Shown: positions 9,597 through 19,211 of the stretch, in pieces
How positions within the stretch are numbered: the first letter of the stretch is position 1
How the letters are laid out: each line of letters begins with the position of its first letter
Notes under the pieces: model-generated
Database searches by the model: none
What the model was told of the DNA's origin: nothing
The model's input: the letters and a program-made list of their open reading frames with translations, nothing else
Assembly (NCBI GenBank): GCA_016839165.1
Contig: CP069300.1
Location: 3,782,001-3,846,000, forward strand
From: Bradyrhizobium sp. PSBB068
GTDB taxonomy: Bacteria; Pseudomonadota; Alphaproteobacteria; Rhizobiales; Xanthobacteraceae
Direction: 5' to 3'
Length of the DNA: 64,000 bases
Program-made: the position numbers and the translations under genes

Positions 9597-9905
9597 ATGC
9601 ACATGCGGACGATGATTCTTGCTGCGGCGGCGACGGTGGTCGCGTTCACCTCGTTCGGTACGGCGCCCGCGCATGCCGTCGGCGTGCGCTACCCATTCTG
9701 TATCCAGGGCGACCGCTATCCCGGCCTGAGCAACTGCTCCTACCCGTCCTATGAAGCGTGCCTGGCCACGGCCTCGGGCATCGGGCAGAACTGCATCGCC
9801 AATCCCTATTATGCCGGCGACAACGACCCGCGCTCCTATCTGCACATCCCCCCGCGCGATCGTCGCGAGGGCAATTTCTTCGACCTGTTCTTCACTGACC
9901 GCTGA
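9597..9905 (+). CDS. DUF3551 family secreted protein (copy 1)
   Basis: A 102-residue exported protein with a signal peptide (MRTMILAAAATVVAFTSFG, cleavage after AHA). The mature domain has the DUF3551 pattern: YPFC, then SNCSYPSYEAC, then GQNCIANPYY, i.e. four cysteines ending in a Cys-x-x-Asn-Pro-Tyr-Tyr motif. The function of the family is unknown; it is expanded in Bradyrhizobium. Either ATG, 9597 or 9603, could start it. A second member follows 118 bases downstream. Confidence 0.8.
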   Translation: MHMRTMILAAAATVVAFTSFGTAPAHAVGVRYPFCIQGDRYPGLSNCSYPSYEACLATASGIGQNCIANPYYAGDNDPRSYLHIPPRDRREGNFFDLFFTDR

Positions 9906-10023
9906 TCGGACTGGCGTCCGCGCGGGACCGCGATTCGACGCACTCGCGCGCACGCGCCTATGGCGCCGGTCAGCGCGGATACTCACATGAGCGTCGCCGG
10001 CAGCCGGCCGGCGGGAGATTCCG

Positions 10024-10293
10024 ATGCGCTGCCTGATTCTGGCACTCTTGGTTCTGGGTACCGTCGCGGGCGCACCGGCGAACGCCCAGCGATACGATGC
10101 GACCTCGCCGGTCTGCAAAACCAACTACCAACGGGGCGGTCCGCAGATCGAGTGCGGCTACACGTCACTGGCGCAGTGCCAGGCCTCGGCGGCGGGCCTG
10201 CCGGCGTCGTGCGTTGACAACCCCTACTATGTCGGGCCGCCGAACAACGGCCGCTCGCGAGCGCCTGGCAGAGCGCGCCGTTCCGTCCATTGA
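10024..10293 (+). CDS. DUF3551 family secreted protein (copy 2)
   Basis: An 89-residue protein with a signal peptide (MRCLILALLVLGTVAGAPANA) and the same cysteine pattern as its upstream neighbour: SPVC, ECGYTSLAQC, PASCVDNPYYVG. The basic C-terminal tail (RSRAPGRARRSVH) is unlike copy 1. The ATG at 10024 follows GGGAGATTCCG. The two genes are tandem paralogues; whether they share a transcript is not known. Confidence 0.8.
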   Translation: MRCLILALLVLGTVAGAPANAQRYDATSPVCKTNYQRGGPQIECGYTSLAQCQASAAGLPASCVDNPYYVGPPNNGRSRAPGRARRSVH

Positions 10294-10407
10294 GGATGAG
10301 CGCGTTGCCGCCCCAATTGAAGCGGAACGAAAAAGCCTTGCAGCTCCTGATCTTGGTGTACGTCCTTCACGCGAACCGTCAGCCACTTCGCGCGTGAGAG
10401 CCGCGGC

Positions 10408-11106
10408 TCACTCGAGCTCGACGACCTGCCCATTCGACAACGAGACCCGGCGATCCATCCGCGCGGCGAGCTCCATGTTGTGAGTTGCGATCAACATCGC
10501 GACCCGGGTCGCCTTCACGAGTTGCATCAGAGCGTTGAAAACGTGATCGGCCGTTGCCGGATCCAAATTTCCGGTCGGCTCGTCCGCAAATAGCACCCGC
10601 GGCGCGTTGGCAACCGCGCGCGCGATCGCCACGCGCTGCTGTTCGCCGCCCGAGAGCTCGGCCGGTCGATGCGTGATGCGGTCGCCAAGCCCGAGATAAG
10701 CGAGGATCTCGGTCGCCCGCTTCACGGTTTCGGAGCGCTTGAGGCCACGAATCATCTGCGGCAGCATGACGTTCTCGAGCGCCGAGAACTCCGGCAGCAG
10801 CCGATGCGATTGATAGACGAAGCCGATGTCGGAGCGGCGAATCTGCGTGCGGTCGACGTCGGACATCTGCGAGGTCGGCGTGCCCGAGACATAGACCTCG
10901 CCGTCATCGGGACTCTCCAGCAGGCCCGCGATATGCAGCAGCGTCGACTTGCCGGATCCCGACGGCGCCACCAGCGCCACCGATTGACCGGGCCACAGCG
11001 CGAGCTTGGCGCCGTTCAGGACCGTCAGCGTCGCCTCGCCCTGCCTGTATTCCCGCTTGATATCATGAAGATAGACGACCGGTACGTCTTCCGCCCCCTC
11101 CGCCAT
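10408..11106 (-). CDS. lolD: Lipoprotein-releasing ABC transporter ATP-binding protein
   Basis: ATPase of the LolCDE complex, which extracts outer-membrane lipoproteins from the inner membrane and hands them to LolA. The 232-residue protein has Walker A (APSGSGKST), the Q-loop ([12 protein letters not shown], typical of the LolD/MacB group), the signature [14 protein letters not shown], Walker B ([12 protein letters not shown]) and the H-loop (IATHN). It starts 9 bases after the permease gene, so the two are co-transcribed. Confidence 0.95.
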   Translation of the reverse strand: MAEGAEDVPVVYLHDIKREYRQGEATLTVLNGAKLALWPGQSVALVAPSGSGKSTLLHIAGLLESPDDGEVYVSGTPTSQMSDVDRTQIRRSDIGFVYQSHRLLPEFSALENVMLPQMIRGLKRSETVKRATEILAYLGLGDRITHRPAELSGGEQQRVAIARAVANAPRVLFADEPTGNLDPATADHVFNALMQLVKATRVAMLIATHNMELAARMDRRVSLSNGQVVELE

Positions 11107-11115
11107 GTGGGCTCC

Positions 11116-12396
11116 TTATTCGTACCGGAGCGCTTCGACCGGGTCGAGGCGCGCGGCGCGCCACGACGGGTAGAGCGTCGCAAGGAAAGATAGCGTCAGC
11201 GCCATGATCACGACGGCGAGCGTCTCACCGAAATCGACCTCAGCCGGAAGCTTGGAGAGGAAGTACAGTTCGGGCGAGAACAGCTCGGTGTTGGTGAGCC
11301 ATGACAGGAACTGCCTGATCGATTCGATGTTCAGGCAGATCAGCATGCCGACCGCAAAGCCGGTCAGCGTTCCGACTACGCCGATCGAGGCGCCGGTGAT
11401 CAGGAAGATCCGCATGATCGAGCCTTGCGAGGCGCCCATGGTGCGCAGGATCGCGATGTCCTGGCCCTTGTCCTTCACCAGCATGATCAATCCGGAGACG
11501 ATGTTGAGCGCCGCGACCAGCACGATCATGGTCAGGATCAGGAACATCACGTTGCGCTCGACTTGCAGCGCGTTGAAGAACGTCGAGTTGCGCTGCCGCC
11601 AGTCGACCAGGAAGACCGGCCGCCCGGCCGCCTCCGTCACCAGCTTGCGGTAGGTGTCGATCTTGTCCGGATTGGTGGTGAACACCTCGATCGAAGACAC
11701 GTCGTTGTTGCGGTTGAAATAGGCCTGCGCCTCGGCGAGCGGCATGAACACGAAGGTCGAGTCGTATTCCGACATGCCGATCTCGAACACCGCGGTGATC
11801 TTGTACGGCTTGATGCGCGGCGTGGTGCCCATCGGCGTCACCGCGCCCTTCGGCGAGACCAGCGTGATCATGTCGCCGGCATGCAGCGAGAGCTGGTCGG
11901 CGAGCCGGCGGCCGATCGCAACTCCCTGCCCCTCGTCAAAACCCTCGAGCGTGCCCTGCTTGATGTTCTTGGCGATCGAGGTGAGGTTGTTGAGATCGTC
12001 GGCACGGATGCCGCGGATAAAGACACCGGCGGCGTTGAACGGCGACGATCCGAGCCCCTGCCCATCCACGACCGGCGCGGCGAGGCGAATGCCCTGGACC
12101 TGGCTGATCCGGTCGGCGACATCCTTCCAGTCGGTCAGCGGCGATTCCAGCGGCTGCACCAGCAGGTGCCCGTTGAGACCGAGGATCTTGTCGAGCAATT
12201 CCTTGCGGAAGCCATTCATGACGGCCATCACCACGATCAGCGTGGCAACGCCGAGCATGATGCCGAGGAACGAAAAGCCGGCGATGACCGAAATGAACCC
12301 TTCCTTGCGGCGCGCGCGCAGATAGCGTCCGGACAGCAGCCATTCGAATGGCGCAAAAGGCGGGGTACGGACTGGTTCGCTCATGGTCTCATCCAT
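11116..12396 (-). CDS. lolC: Lipoprotein-releasing ABC transporter permease (LolC/LolE family)
   Basis: The 426-residue membrane subunit has the MacB/FtsX layout: one transmembrane helix near residue 35-60 (FSFLGIMLGVATLIVVMAVM), a large periplasmic domain of about 220 residues, then three C-terminal helices around 285-410. The start of the domain (FEWLLSGRYLRARRKEGFISVIAG) and the end (PSWRAARLDPVEALRYE) are typical LolC/E signatures. A single permease gene with one ATPase implies a homodimeric LolC/E-type permease. An alternative ATG at 12384 has a better-placed purine-rich stretch. It is flanked by proS upstream and lolD downstream. Confidence 0.93.
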   Translation of the reverse strand: MDETMSEPVRTPPFAPFEWLLSGRYLRARRKEGFISVIAGFSFLGIMLGVATLIVVMAVMNGFRKELLDKILGLNGHLLVQPLESPLTDWKDVADRISQVQGIRLAAPVVDGQGLGSSPFNAAGVFIRGIRADDLNNLTSIAKNIKQGTLEGFDEGQGVAIGRRLADQLSLHAGDMITLVSPKGAVTPMGTTPRIKPYKITAVFEIGMSEYDSTFVFMPLAEAQAYFNRNNDVSSIEVFTTNPDKIDTYRKLVTEAAGRPVFLVDWRQRNSTFFNALQVERNVMFLILTMIVLVAALNIVSGLIMLVKDKGQDIAILRTMGASQGSIMRIFLITGASIGVVGTLTGFAVGMLICLNIESIRQFLSWLTNTELFSPELYFLSKLPAEVDFGETLAVVIMALTLSFLATLYPSWRAARLDPVEALRYE

Positions 12397-12467
12397 CTCT
12401 CGATAATCCCATGATTCGGGCCAAATGTGGCCGGATTACCCCGCCGATCACGCAGCGTGAATAAACT

Positions 12468-13787
12468 TTAACCCGCGAGCTTCGCGACCACGTCGGCGGG
12501 GCTCATGTTCTCGCGTGAGCCATCGCTGCGGCGCTTCACCTCGACTTTGCCCTCCGCAAGCCCCTTCGGGCCGACCAGAATCTGCCAGGGGATGCCGATC
12601 AGATCGGCCGCGGCGAACTTGGCGCCGGCGCGCTGATCGGTGTCGTCGTAGAGCACGTCGACGCCCTTCGCCGCGAGCTCGCGATAGAGCTGCTCGCAGG
12701 CGCCGTCGACCGCAGCATCGCCCTGCTTGAGATTGAGGATCGCGGCGCGGAACGGCGCGACGGCCTCGGGCCATTTGATGCCGGCATCGTCGTGACAGGC
12801 TTCGATAATCGCGCCGACCAGACGCGACACGCCGACGCCATAGGAGCCGCCATGGATCGGCACATCGACGCCATCGGGACCGGCCACCATCGCCTTCATG
12901 GTGTCGGAATATTTGGTGCCGAAATAGAAGATCTGGCCGACCTCGATGCCGCGCGTGTTCAGCCGCTTTGCCTCGGGCACTTCCTGTTCGAAGCGCGCGG
13001 CCTCGTGGACGTCCTCGGTCGCAGCATAGACCGAGGTCCACTGCTTGATGATGGGCGTGAGATCGCCGTCATAATCGACGTCCTCGCCCGGCACCGGCAG
13101 GTCCAGCACATCGCGGTTGATGAAGACGCCGGACTCGCCGGTGTCAGCGAGCACGATGAACTCGTGGCTGAGGTCGCCGCCGATCGGGCCGGTCTCGGCC
13201 CGCATCGGGATCGCCTTGAGGCCCATCCGCGCAAAGGTGCGCAAGTAAGCCACGAACATCTTGTTGTAGGAGCGCCGCGCGCCGGCCTCGTCGAGGTCGA
13301 ACGAATAGGCATCCTTCATCAGGAATTCGCGGCCGCGCATCACGCCGAAACGCGGGCGCTGCTCGTCGCGGAACTTCCACTGGATGTGGTAGAGGTTGAG
13401 CGGCAGGTTCTTGTAGGACTTGACGTAGGAGCGGAAGATCTCCGTGATCATCTCCTCGTTGGTCGGTCCGTACAGGAGCTCGCGCTTGTGGCGATCGAGG
13501 ATGCGCAGCATCTCCGGGCCATAGGCATCGTAACGGCCGCTCTCACGCCACAGATCGGCAAGCTGCAGCGTCGGCATCAGGAGCTCGAGCGCGCCGGCGC
13601 GGTCCTGCTCCTCGCGAACGATCTGCTCGATCTTCTTCAGCACCCGGAAGCCGAGCGGCAGCCAGGCATAGATGCCGGCGGCCTCCTGCCGCATCATGCC
13701 CGCGCGCAGCATCAGCCGGTGCGAGACGATCTCCGCCTCTTTCGGGTTTTCTTTCAGGATGGGCAGGAAAAACCGCGACAATCGCAT
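12468..13787 (-). CDS. proS: Prolyl-tRNA synthetase
   Basis: Class II aminoacyl-tRNA synthetase that charges tRNA-Pro. At 439 residues it is the short alphaproteobacterial form, lacking the ~180-residue editing insertion present in the E. coli enzyme. Visible parts are the N-terminal [19 protein letters not shown], motif 2 region ([25 protein letters not shown]), motif 3 ([17 protein letters not shown]) and the C-terminal anticodon-binding domain ([19 protein letters not shown]). It precedes lolC by 71 bases on the same strand. Confidence 0.97.
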   Translation of the reverse strand: MRLSRFFLPILKENPKEAEIVSHRLMLRAGMMRQEAAGIYAWLPLGFRVLKKIEQIVREEQDRAGALELLMPTLQLADLWRESGRYDAYGPEMLRILDRHKRELLYGPTNEEMITEIFRSYVKSYKNLPLNLYHIQWKFRDEQRPRFGVMRGREFLMKDAYSFDLDEAGARRSYNKMFVAYLRTFARMGLKAIPMRAETGPIGGDLSHEFIVLADTGESGVFINRDVLDLPVPGEDVDYDGDLTPIIKQWTSVYAATEDVHEAARFEQEVPEAKRLNTRGIEVGQIFYFGTKYSDTMKAMVAGPDGVDVPIHGGSYGVGVSRLVGAIIEACHDDAGIKWPEAVAPFRAAILNLKQGDAAVDGACEQLYRELAAKGVDVLYDDTDQRAGAKFAAADLIGIPWQILVGPKGLAEGKVEVKRRSDGSRENMSPADVVAKLAG

Positions 13788-13953
13788 GGCGTTACTCGGG
13801 AATCAGTGATGCATCGGAAGAGAGCTGCAGTGAAACCGGATCGGCTGTGAAAACACAAGGCCGCTTCAGGTCAAAAACCCTTCAAATCAGGCGAATTTCG
13901 GCCATTGCAGCGAATTGCGCACCGCCGAGGTATCCGGCGCACCGATCGAGCGT

Positions 13954-15543
13954 TTACCTGACCTCGAAATCGTCTTCCAGCGTCACTTTCTTGAAATCGG
14001 TCACCAGGGCATCGATCTGCATGTGCCAGCGGCCCGGGACCGACAACGGCACCTTCTTCACGTGCCAATAGCCGTCTGGACCCAGTGCGGCGCTGCGTTC
14101 CAACGGCTCGATGCCGCGATCCGGCAAACTCAGCGTCAGCGTCGCTTCCTTGGCCGCAAATGGGCTGGCATCACCGTTCATCAACTGCAGCACGAAATCG
14201 TTCTGGCCGACCTTGCCCGGCGCGATCAGCACCTGGAACATCGCGGCCTCGGTATGGATGTGGACCGCGAGCGGAACGTCGTCCGACATCGCCAGCACGC
14301 GCGGCGGCGGCGTGAAGCGCCATAATGCGACGAGGCCGAGGATGGCGATCATCAACACGAATTCGAGCGCGATCGAGCGCTGCAGCGGCCGCGTGCGGTG
14401 GAATTCACGCTCGATCGCGGGCGTGAACACCAGCCGGTTCAGCGCCGCGAACGTCAGCAGCAGCGCCACCAGCACAAGTTTCGCCAGCAGGATGTTGCCG
14501 TATCCGGTGTCGATCAGCGCCGCAAAACTTTCGAGCTGGACGATCGCGAGCGCCAGGCCCGACAAGGCGATCAAGGCGACGACCGGCACTGCGACCGTTG
14601 AAAAGCGCCTGAGCACCCGCAACAGCGAGTCCTTGCGCTGCCAGGCGAGCACTGCCAGCGGCGCGAGTGCGCCCATCCAGAAGGCCAGGCCAATGCCGTG
14701 GATGAACAGCGCGGTGCGCGTCAGCCATTGCGGGGAGGCAGTGGCGGCGTGGCCACTGACCGCGAACGACAGGCCGACGCAGATCATCGCGACCGCGGTG
14801 CGGACGAACGCCGCGCGGAACGATGGGCTGCGCCAGGCAATCGCTGCGATCAGCATCGCGGCGATGGCGAGCAGCAGAGCCGGAAACAGGCTGGTGCCGG
14901 CGGCACTGGCCCACGCCGCCCATGTCAGGAGGCCGGTGATCGGCAGGTTCAGCAGGTCGACACCCTGCAGGCCAAGCGAGGCGACCGCACCGACCAGGCC
15001 GATCTTGAGCGACCACATGATCAGCCGCTCGCCCGCCGGGCCCTGCCCGATCCAGGCGGCGAAGAACACGCCGCCGACGCCGGCAAACAGCCCGAGATAG
15101 AGCGCGAGCCGCGCCAGCCAGATCAGCGCATGGAGCAGGCCGTCGCCGGACGGCGCCGCCGAGCCGGTGACGACGCCGATCGAGAACAACAGCGAGCCCG
15201 CGACCGGATGGCCGTCCTGCGACACCACGCGATAGCTGACCACCTGCGTGCCCTGCGGCAGGCCCGCGGGCAATGTCACCATCACCGATTCATCGACAGC
15301 GTGGATCGCGACGTCGCGCGGCTTGCCCGCGGCGTCGAGCAGGCTGACCGCCGTCGGCGCCACCGCTTCGTTGAAGCGGAGCACCACCGTCTTCGGTGCT
15401 TCCGCGACCACACTGCCGTCGGCCGGCTCGGCTGCGATCAGGACGGCATGCGCATGGGCTGGGGTCGCAAGACACAGCGTCAGAAACAGCGCCGAGAGTA
15501 GCGCGGCGAGACTTCCGACAACATGACCTGCGAGCAGCCGCAC
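13954..15543 (-). CDS. CopC-CopD fusion with an extra C-terminal domain
   Basis: A 529-residue copper-handling protein. After a signal peptide ending AHA, the mature protein begins at a His (HAVLIAAEPADGS) and forms a CopC beta-sandwich, including SYRVVSQDGHPVAGSLLFSIG, to about residue 125. Roughly eight transmembrane helices follow (about 145-415), with CopD features such as TRTALFIHGIGLAFWMGALAPL. The last ~115 residues form a periplasmic beta-rich domain (FQVLIAPGKVGQNDFVLQL to RWHMQIDALV) resembling YtkA/FixH-like domains. CopC binds copper in the periplasm and CopD is thought to import it; the fusion suggests direct handover. It is the last gene of the copper cluster, 3 bases after the preceding stop. 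Confidence 0.88.
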   Translation of the reverse strand: MRLLAGHVVGSLAALLSALFLTLCLATPAHAHAVLIAAEPADGSVVAEAPKTVVLRFNEAVAPTAVSLLDAAGKPRDVAIHAVDESVMVTLPAGLPQGTQVVSYRVVSQDGHPVAGSLLFSIGVVTGSAAPSGDGLLHALIWLARLALYLGLFAGVGGVFFAAWIGQGPAGERLIMWSLKIGLVGAVASLGLQGVDLLNLPITGLLTWAAWASAAGTSLFPALLLAIAAMLIAAIAWRSPSFRAAFVRTAVAMICVGLSFAVSGHAATASPQWLTRTALFIHGIGLAFWMGALAPLAVLAWQRKDSLLRVLRRFSTVAVPVVALIALSGLALAIVQLESFAALIDTGYGNILLAKLVLVALLLTFAALNRLVFTPAIEREFHRTRPLQRSIALEFVLMIAILGLVALWRFTPPPRVLAMSDDVPLAVHIHTEAAMFQVLIAPGKVGQNDFVLQLMNGDASPFAAKEATLTLSLPDRGIEPLERSAALGPDGYWHVKKVPLSVPGRWHMQIDALVTDFKKVTLEDDFEVR

Positions 15544-15546
15544 GGT

Positions 15547-16077
15547 TTACGGCTTCGGCAGCAGCTTGACGCCGGGCGCCGGTGTCTTGCTGCCATGCTC
15601 GTGCCCGCCGCCACCCTGCCCCTCGGCCGGGATGTCGATCCAGCGGCTGACGCCCTGCTCGCATTCCTGCACGACGGGGAAATAGAGCACCGTGTTCGGC
15701 TTCAGCGTATCGGTGAGAAACGTCTGCATCACGAACTCGTCGTAATTCTTGTCGGCAAGCTTACCACCGCTCCAGGCCACTTCCTTGACGCCCTCGGAGA
15801 GTTTTGCGCCGTGATAGTCGTATTCGGCGGCGTATTTGCCGGTGACCGTATCGAGGGTCCAGCCGGGCTTCGGCATCGGCTTCACCCCGATCACGCCTTC
15901 CGGAATCTGTACCCGGATCTTGGTCGTCGCCGATCCCGCGCAACCGTGTGGTACGGCGAACACCGCCTTGTAGTAAGAGCCGACGGGCGCCTGCTTTCCT
16001 TCCAGCGTGACGTGCGCAACGGCCGGCGCCGCTGCGAGCAGCGCCACCATCGCAATGAGGATTGTGTGTGACCGCAT
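15547..16077 (-). CDS. YcnI-like DUF1775 copper-associated protein
   Basis: A 176-residue secreted protein. A signal peptide (MRSHTILIAMVALLAAAPAVA) leaves an N-terminal His (HVTLEGKQ), a feature of DUF1775/YcnI proteins where the mature His helps bind Cu(II). The domain contains FAVPHGCAGSATTKIRVQIPEG, PKPGWTLDTV and a conserved Trp pair. A Gly/His tail (GGGGHEHG) could add metal ligands. It sits between the PCuAC chaperone (7 bases upstream) and CopC-CopD (3 bases downstream), consistent with one periplasmic copper pathway. Confidence 0.88.
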   Translation of the reverse strand: MRSHTILIAMVALLAAAPAVAHVTLEGKQAPVGSYYKAVFAVPHGCAGSATTKIRVQIPEGVIGVKPMPKPGWTLDTVTGKYAAEYDYHGAKLSEGVKEVAWSGGKLADKNYDEFVMQTFLTDTLKPNTVLYFPVVQECEQGVSRWIDIPAEGQGGGGHEHGSKTPAPGVKLLPKP

Positions 16078-16084
16078 GGCGCCC

Positions 16085-16603
16085 TCACATCTTCTTCATG
16101 TCCATGTGACCGGAATGGTCGCCATGGCCGGAGTGATCGCCGCCTGGCGCCTGCGCACCGACGGGCTGCACGTCAAGCGAGACCGAGACCTTGCCGGCCT
16201 TCTCGAATTCGAGCGTGACCGGCACCTTGTCGCCCTGCTTCAGCGGGTTCTTCAGGTCGAACATCATCAGGTGATAGCCGCCGGGTGCGAGTTTCACCGT
16301 CTTGCCCGGCTCGATCGCCAGACCCTTGTCGAGCGCACGCATCTTCATCACGCCATTGTCCATCGACATCTCGTGGACCTCGACCTTGCCGGCGACATCG
16401 GCTGTGCCCGAAACCAGACGATCAGGCGTCGTCCCCTTGTTCTCGATCGTCAGATAGCCGCCGCCGATCTTGGCGCCGTTCGGCGTGGCGCGCGTCCAGG
16501 CCTGCGTGATCACGAGATCGCCGGCCTTGACGTCCTCGGCCGCGGCAGGCGCGATCAGGGCAAGCGCGAAGATTGCAGCAAGCCCAGCCAGTGTTTTTCT
16601 CAC
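16085..16603 (-). CDS. PCuAC-type periplasmic copper chaperone
   Basis: A 172-residue chaperone that binds Cu(I) and can deliver it to cytochrome oxidase. It has a signal peptide (about residues 1-22) and the ligand set H77, M88, H111 and M113 (VEVHEMSM, MKMRAL, GYHLMMF), matching the H-x10-M-x21/22-H-x-M pattern. The last 25 residues are His/Met rich (GDHSGHGDHSGHMDMKKM), a second copper site known in some PCuAC proteins. It follows the TonB receptor gene by 39 bases. Confidence 0.92.
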   Translation of the reverse strand: MRKTLAGLAAIFALALIAPAAAEDVKAGDLVITQAWTRATPNGAKIGGGYLTIENKGTTPDRLVSGTADVAGKVEVHEMSMDNGVMKMRALDKGLAIEPGKTVKLAPGGYHLMMFDLKNPLKQGDKVPVTLEFEKAGKVSVSLDVQPVGAQAPGGDHSGHGDHSGHMDMKKM

Positions 16604-16642
16604 GTCGAATCTCCTTTGTGTTGTTGCCGACAGCCCGCCAGC

Positions 16643-19126
16643 TCAGAAGGTGTATTTGCCGGCCAGGACGAACGTCCTGCCGGGGAAGGGATGGAACAGG
16701 AAGTACTGCTCGTTGAAGATGTTATCGATGCCGAAATCGAACGCGAAGTTCGCGGTCGCGTTGTAATGGATCTTCATGTCGACGACGAAGAAATTGTCGA
16801 ACGCGCCATAGACGTGGGAGACGATGTCGGTGTTGTCGAGTGTCGAATATTGCTTGCCGCTGTAGCGCGCTGCGACGGTGTAGGCCCAGCTCTCGTTCGG
16901 CCGGTAGGTCATGCCGATCTTGGCGCGCCAATCCGGCACATAGGGAACGCGCTTGCCGACCACGGTGGTCGGCAAGTTGGTCAGCGGATTGACGCCCGCC
17001 CAGCTTGCGTCTGCGAGGATCTTGGAATCGACATAGGTGACGCTGCCGAACAGTTGCAGGCCGGTCACGAACAAATTGTCCTTTTCGGCCGACAGTTCGA
17101 CGCCCTGCATCCGGATTGCGTCGACATTGCTGACGACGGTGGTCGGCGTCTGCGCCCCTGAGACCGGATTGGTCACCAGATTGGTCTGCGAGATGATCGC
17201 GTTGTTGGTTCGCTCGGAGAACAGCGTCAGGCGGACCCGCCCGTCGGTCCACTTGCGCTCGATGTTCAACTCGCCGGTGAAGTCCTGCTCCGGCTTGAGG
17301 AACGGATTGGCGAAGGTCGCGACGCCGCCGATCGTGACGTTTTGATAAAGCTCGGTCACCGTCGGATAGCGATAGGCCTCGCCGAAATTCGCCGTGATGT
17401 TCCAATCCTTGTTCGGGTCGAACGACAGCGACGCCTTTGGAGAGAAGTTGGTCGAGTTCAGCCCGGGCTGGTTGACCGCCGCGGTCGACGTGATCCCGCC
17501 CGCGGCATTCGTCGTGGTGTTGAGGTTGAAGCCGTCGAGCGCCTGCCAGCTCTCCAGCCGCCCGCCCAGCGTCAGCTTCAGGCTCGGGTTGATCTTCCAG
17601 GCATCCTGCAACCACAGCGCACCGGTCCGGGTTTCGCCGACGCCCGTCGAGTAGAGCGCGCCGGTGCCGGTCGACGATGTCGCGTTCCAGATCGACGAGG
17701 CGTAGACCGGATTTTCCAGCCGGTAGCGATCGCCGTGAACGCCGAAGCTGATCTCGTGCGGCCCGTCATAGCCGAACGGCCGCCAGATCCCCTTGGCATC
17801 AGCATTCTGCCAGTTGGTGCCGTCCATCCTCGTGATCTTGCCGTTCGGCGAGAAGCCGACGCCGGTTGCCGCGACGGTGAACGGATTGAGCTGGGTGTCC
17901 TGCAGGTAGTTGTAGCTCGAGGCCGACAGGTCGAAGTCGTAGACGCCCTTGGTGTCGCTCTTCAGCGCGACCGCGTTGCTCAGATGGGTCTGGTCCCAGA
18001 CGTACTTGCCGGTGGCGAAGCCCGAATTGTTGGCGAAGGTCGGCGCGCCCGTCGCGAGGGATCGCAGATAGGTCTGGGGATCGGAAACCTGATGGTTGTT
18101 CCAGATGCCGAGTGAATAGGTCGCCTGCACCAGCGGAGACACATCGTAGGCGAGGCGCAGGTTGGCCGATGTCTGCTGCGAATGCGCCAGGACGCCGGTG
18201 CCGATGACATTGGCCGGCACGCCCTGCTTGTTGCGCGCCGGAAACGCGCCGGCAGTCCCCGCCGGGATCGTCGCGCTCGTCGTGTAGGTCAGCGGCTGCT
18301 GAAAGCTGTCGAGATAGTTGGCGCTCACCAGCCACGACAGCTTGCCATCGCGATTGCCCGCGGCCGCGCTGGTTTGGCTGGTGACATAGGTGTCCTTGGT
18401 GCCGTACTGGCTCCACGGCATCACCGAGACCGTCTCCTTGGCCACCGCAAACGGCCTGTCGGGCATTTTCGACGAGATCAGCAACACGCCCCCGATCGAG
18501 TTGCCGGGATAGGCCGCCGCGAACGGGCCGTTCAGATAGTCGATCCGGCCGATCGCCTCCGGCGAGATCAGGTTCCACTTCGGCGAGGCGCTGGTGTTGT
18601 TGTTGCCGATCAGCGCCGACACCAGCAGGTCGTCGTAATAGATCAGCGAGCGCGCGCTCGAATTGACGCCCCAGCTCCTGGTCGCCAGCACCGCCATGTT
18701 GTCGCCGTCGTTGCGTTTCCGCACGAACAGGCTCGGCATGTATTTGACCGCGTCCTCGGGGTCCTTGAGGTTGACGGTCTCGTCGACCTGCCCGGAGGTG
18801 ATGCTGAAGGACTTCTGCGGCAGCTGGAACCGGGCCACGGCTGGCGGCGTCCCGAGCGAGGCATGGGCGCCCGCCCCGGCGGCGCTGACCACGACCGGTC
18901 GGTTCGGCGCGGCCGCAGCCGCTGGCGCGGTCCGATGCCGAAGGGCGACGGCGGAGCGGTTTACGGGCTTGCGCGCAGCCGGCTTCGCTGGGCGCGGCGC
19001 CTCGACGCTGACGGGTGGCAAGACCCCCGGTTCGCCATTTTGTGCATGAGCCATATCAGCAGACGCCAACAACGTGGCCTGAATGGCCGCGACGCTGACG
19101 CCACCGAGGGCGCGAAACCGAAACAT
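16643..19126 (-). CDS. TonB-dependent receptor, probably for copper or a copper complex
   Basis: An 827-residue outer-membrane gated channel. N-terminus: signal peptide ending near MAHAQ, then an Ala/Pro/Arg-rich linker (about 30-90). The plug domain includes SFSITSGQVDETVNLKDPEDAV and RSWGVNSSARSLIYYDDLLV; the 22-strand barrel follows, ending IFNEQYFLFHPFPGRTF and a terminal Phe (KYTF). It would import its ligand with energy from TonB. Location between a DUF2946 gene and three copper proteins points to copper, but the ligand is inferred from neighbours only; such receptors also serve siderophores. Confidence 0.88.
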   Translation of the reverse strand: MFRFRALGGVSVAAIQATLLASADMAHAQNGEPGVLPPVSVEAPRPAKPAARKPVNRSAVALRHRTAPAAAAAPNRPVVVSAAGAGAHASLGTPPAVARFQLPQKSFSITSGQVDETVNLKDPEDAVKYMPSLFVRKRNDGDNMAVLATRSWGVNSSARSLIYYDDLLVSALIGNNNTSASPKWNLISPEAIGRIDYLNGPFAAAYPGNSIGGVLLISSKMPDRPFAVAKETVSVMPWSQYGTKDTYVTSQTSAAAGNRDGKLSWLVSANYLDSFQQPLTYTTSATIPAGTAGAFPARNKQGVPANVIGTGVLAHSQQTSANLRLAYDVSPLVQATYSLGIWNNHQVSDPQTYLRSLATGAPTFANNSGFATGKYVWDQTHLSNAVALKSDTKGVYDFDLSASSYNYLQDTQLNPFTVAATGVGFSPNGKITRMDGTNWQNADAKGIWRPFGYDGPHEISFGVHGDRYRLENPVYASSIWNATSSTGTGALYSTGVGETRTGALWLQDAWKINPSLKLTLGGRLESWQALDGFNLNTTTNAAGGITSTAAVNQPGLNSTNFSPKASLSFDPNKDWNITANFGEAYRYPTVTELYQNVTIGGVATFANPFLKPEQDFTGELNIERKWTDGRVRLTLFSERTNNAIISQTNLVTNPVSGAQTPTTVVSNVDAIRMQGVELSAEKDNLFVTGLQLFGSVTYVDSKILADASWAGVNPLTNLPTTVVGKRVPYVPDWRAKIGMTYRPNESWAYTVAARYSGKQYSTLDNTDIVSHVYGAFDNFFVVDMKIHYNATANFAFDFGIDNIFNEQYFLFHPFPGRTFVLAGKYTF

Positions 19127-19211
19127 GGATGAATCCTGACACCGGCTCTCTGGCCGGCTTGCTCAAGGGCACTCGCCGGTGCGGGACGCGCGACCGGCAG
19201 CGAGAACGTCG

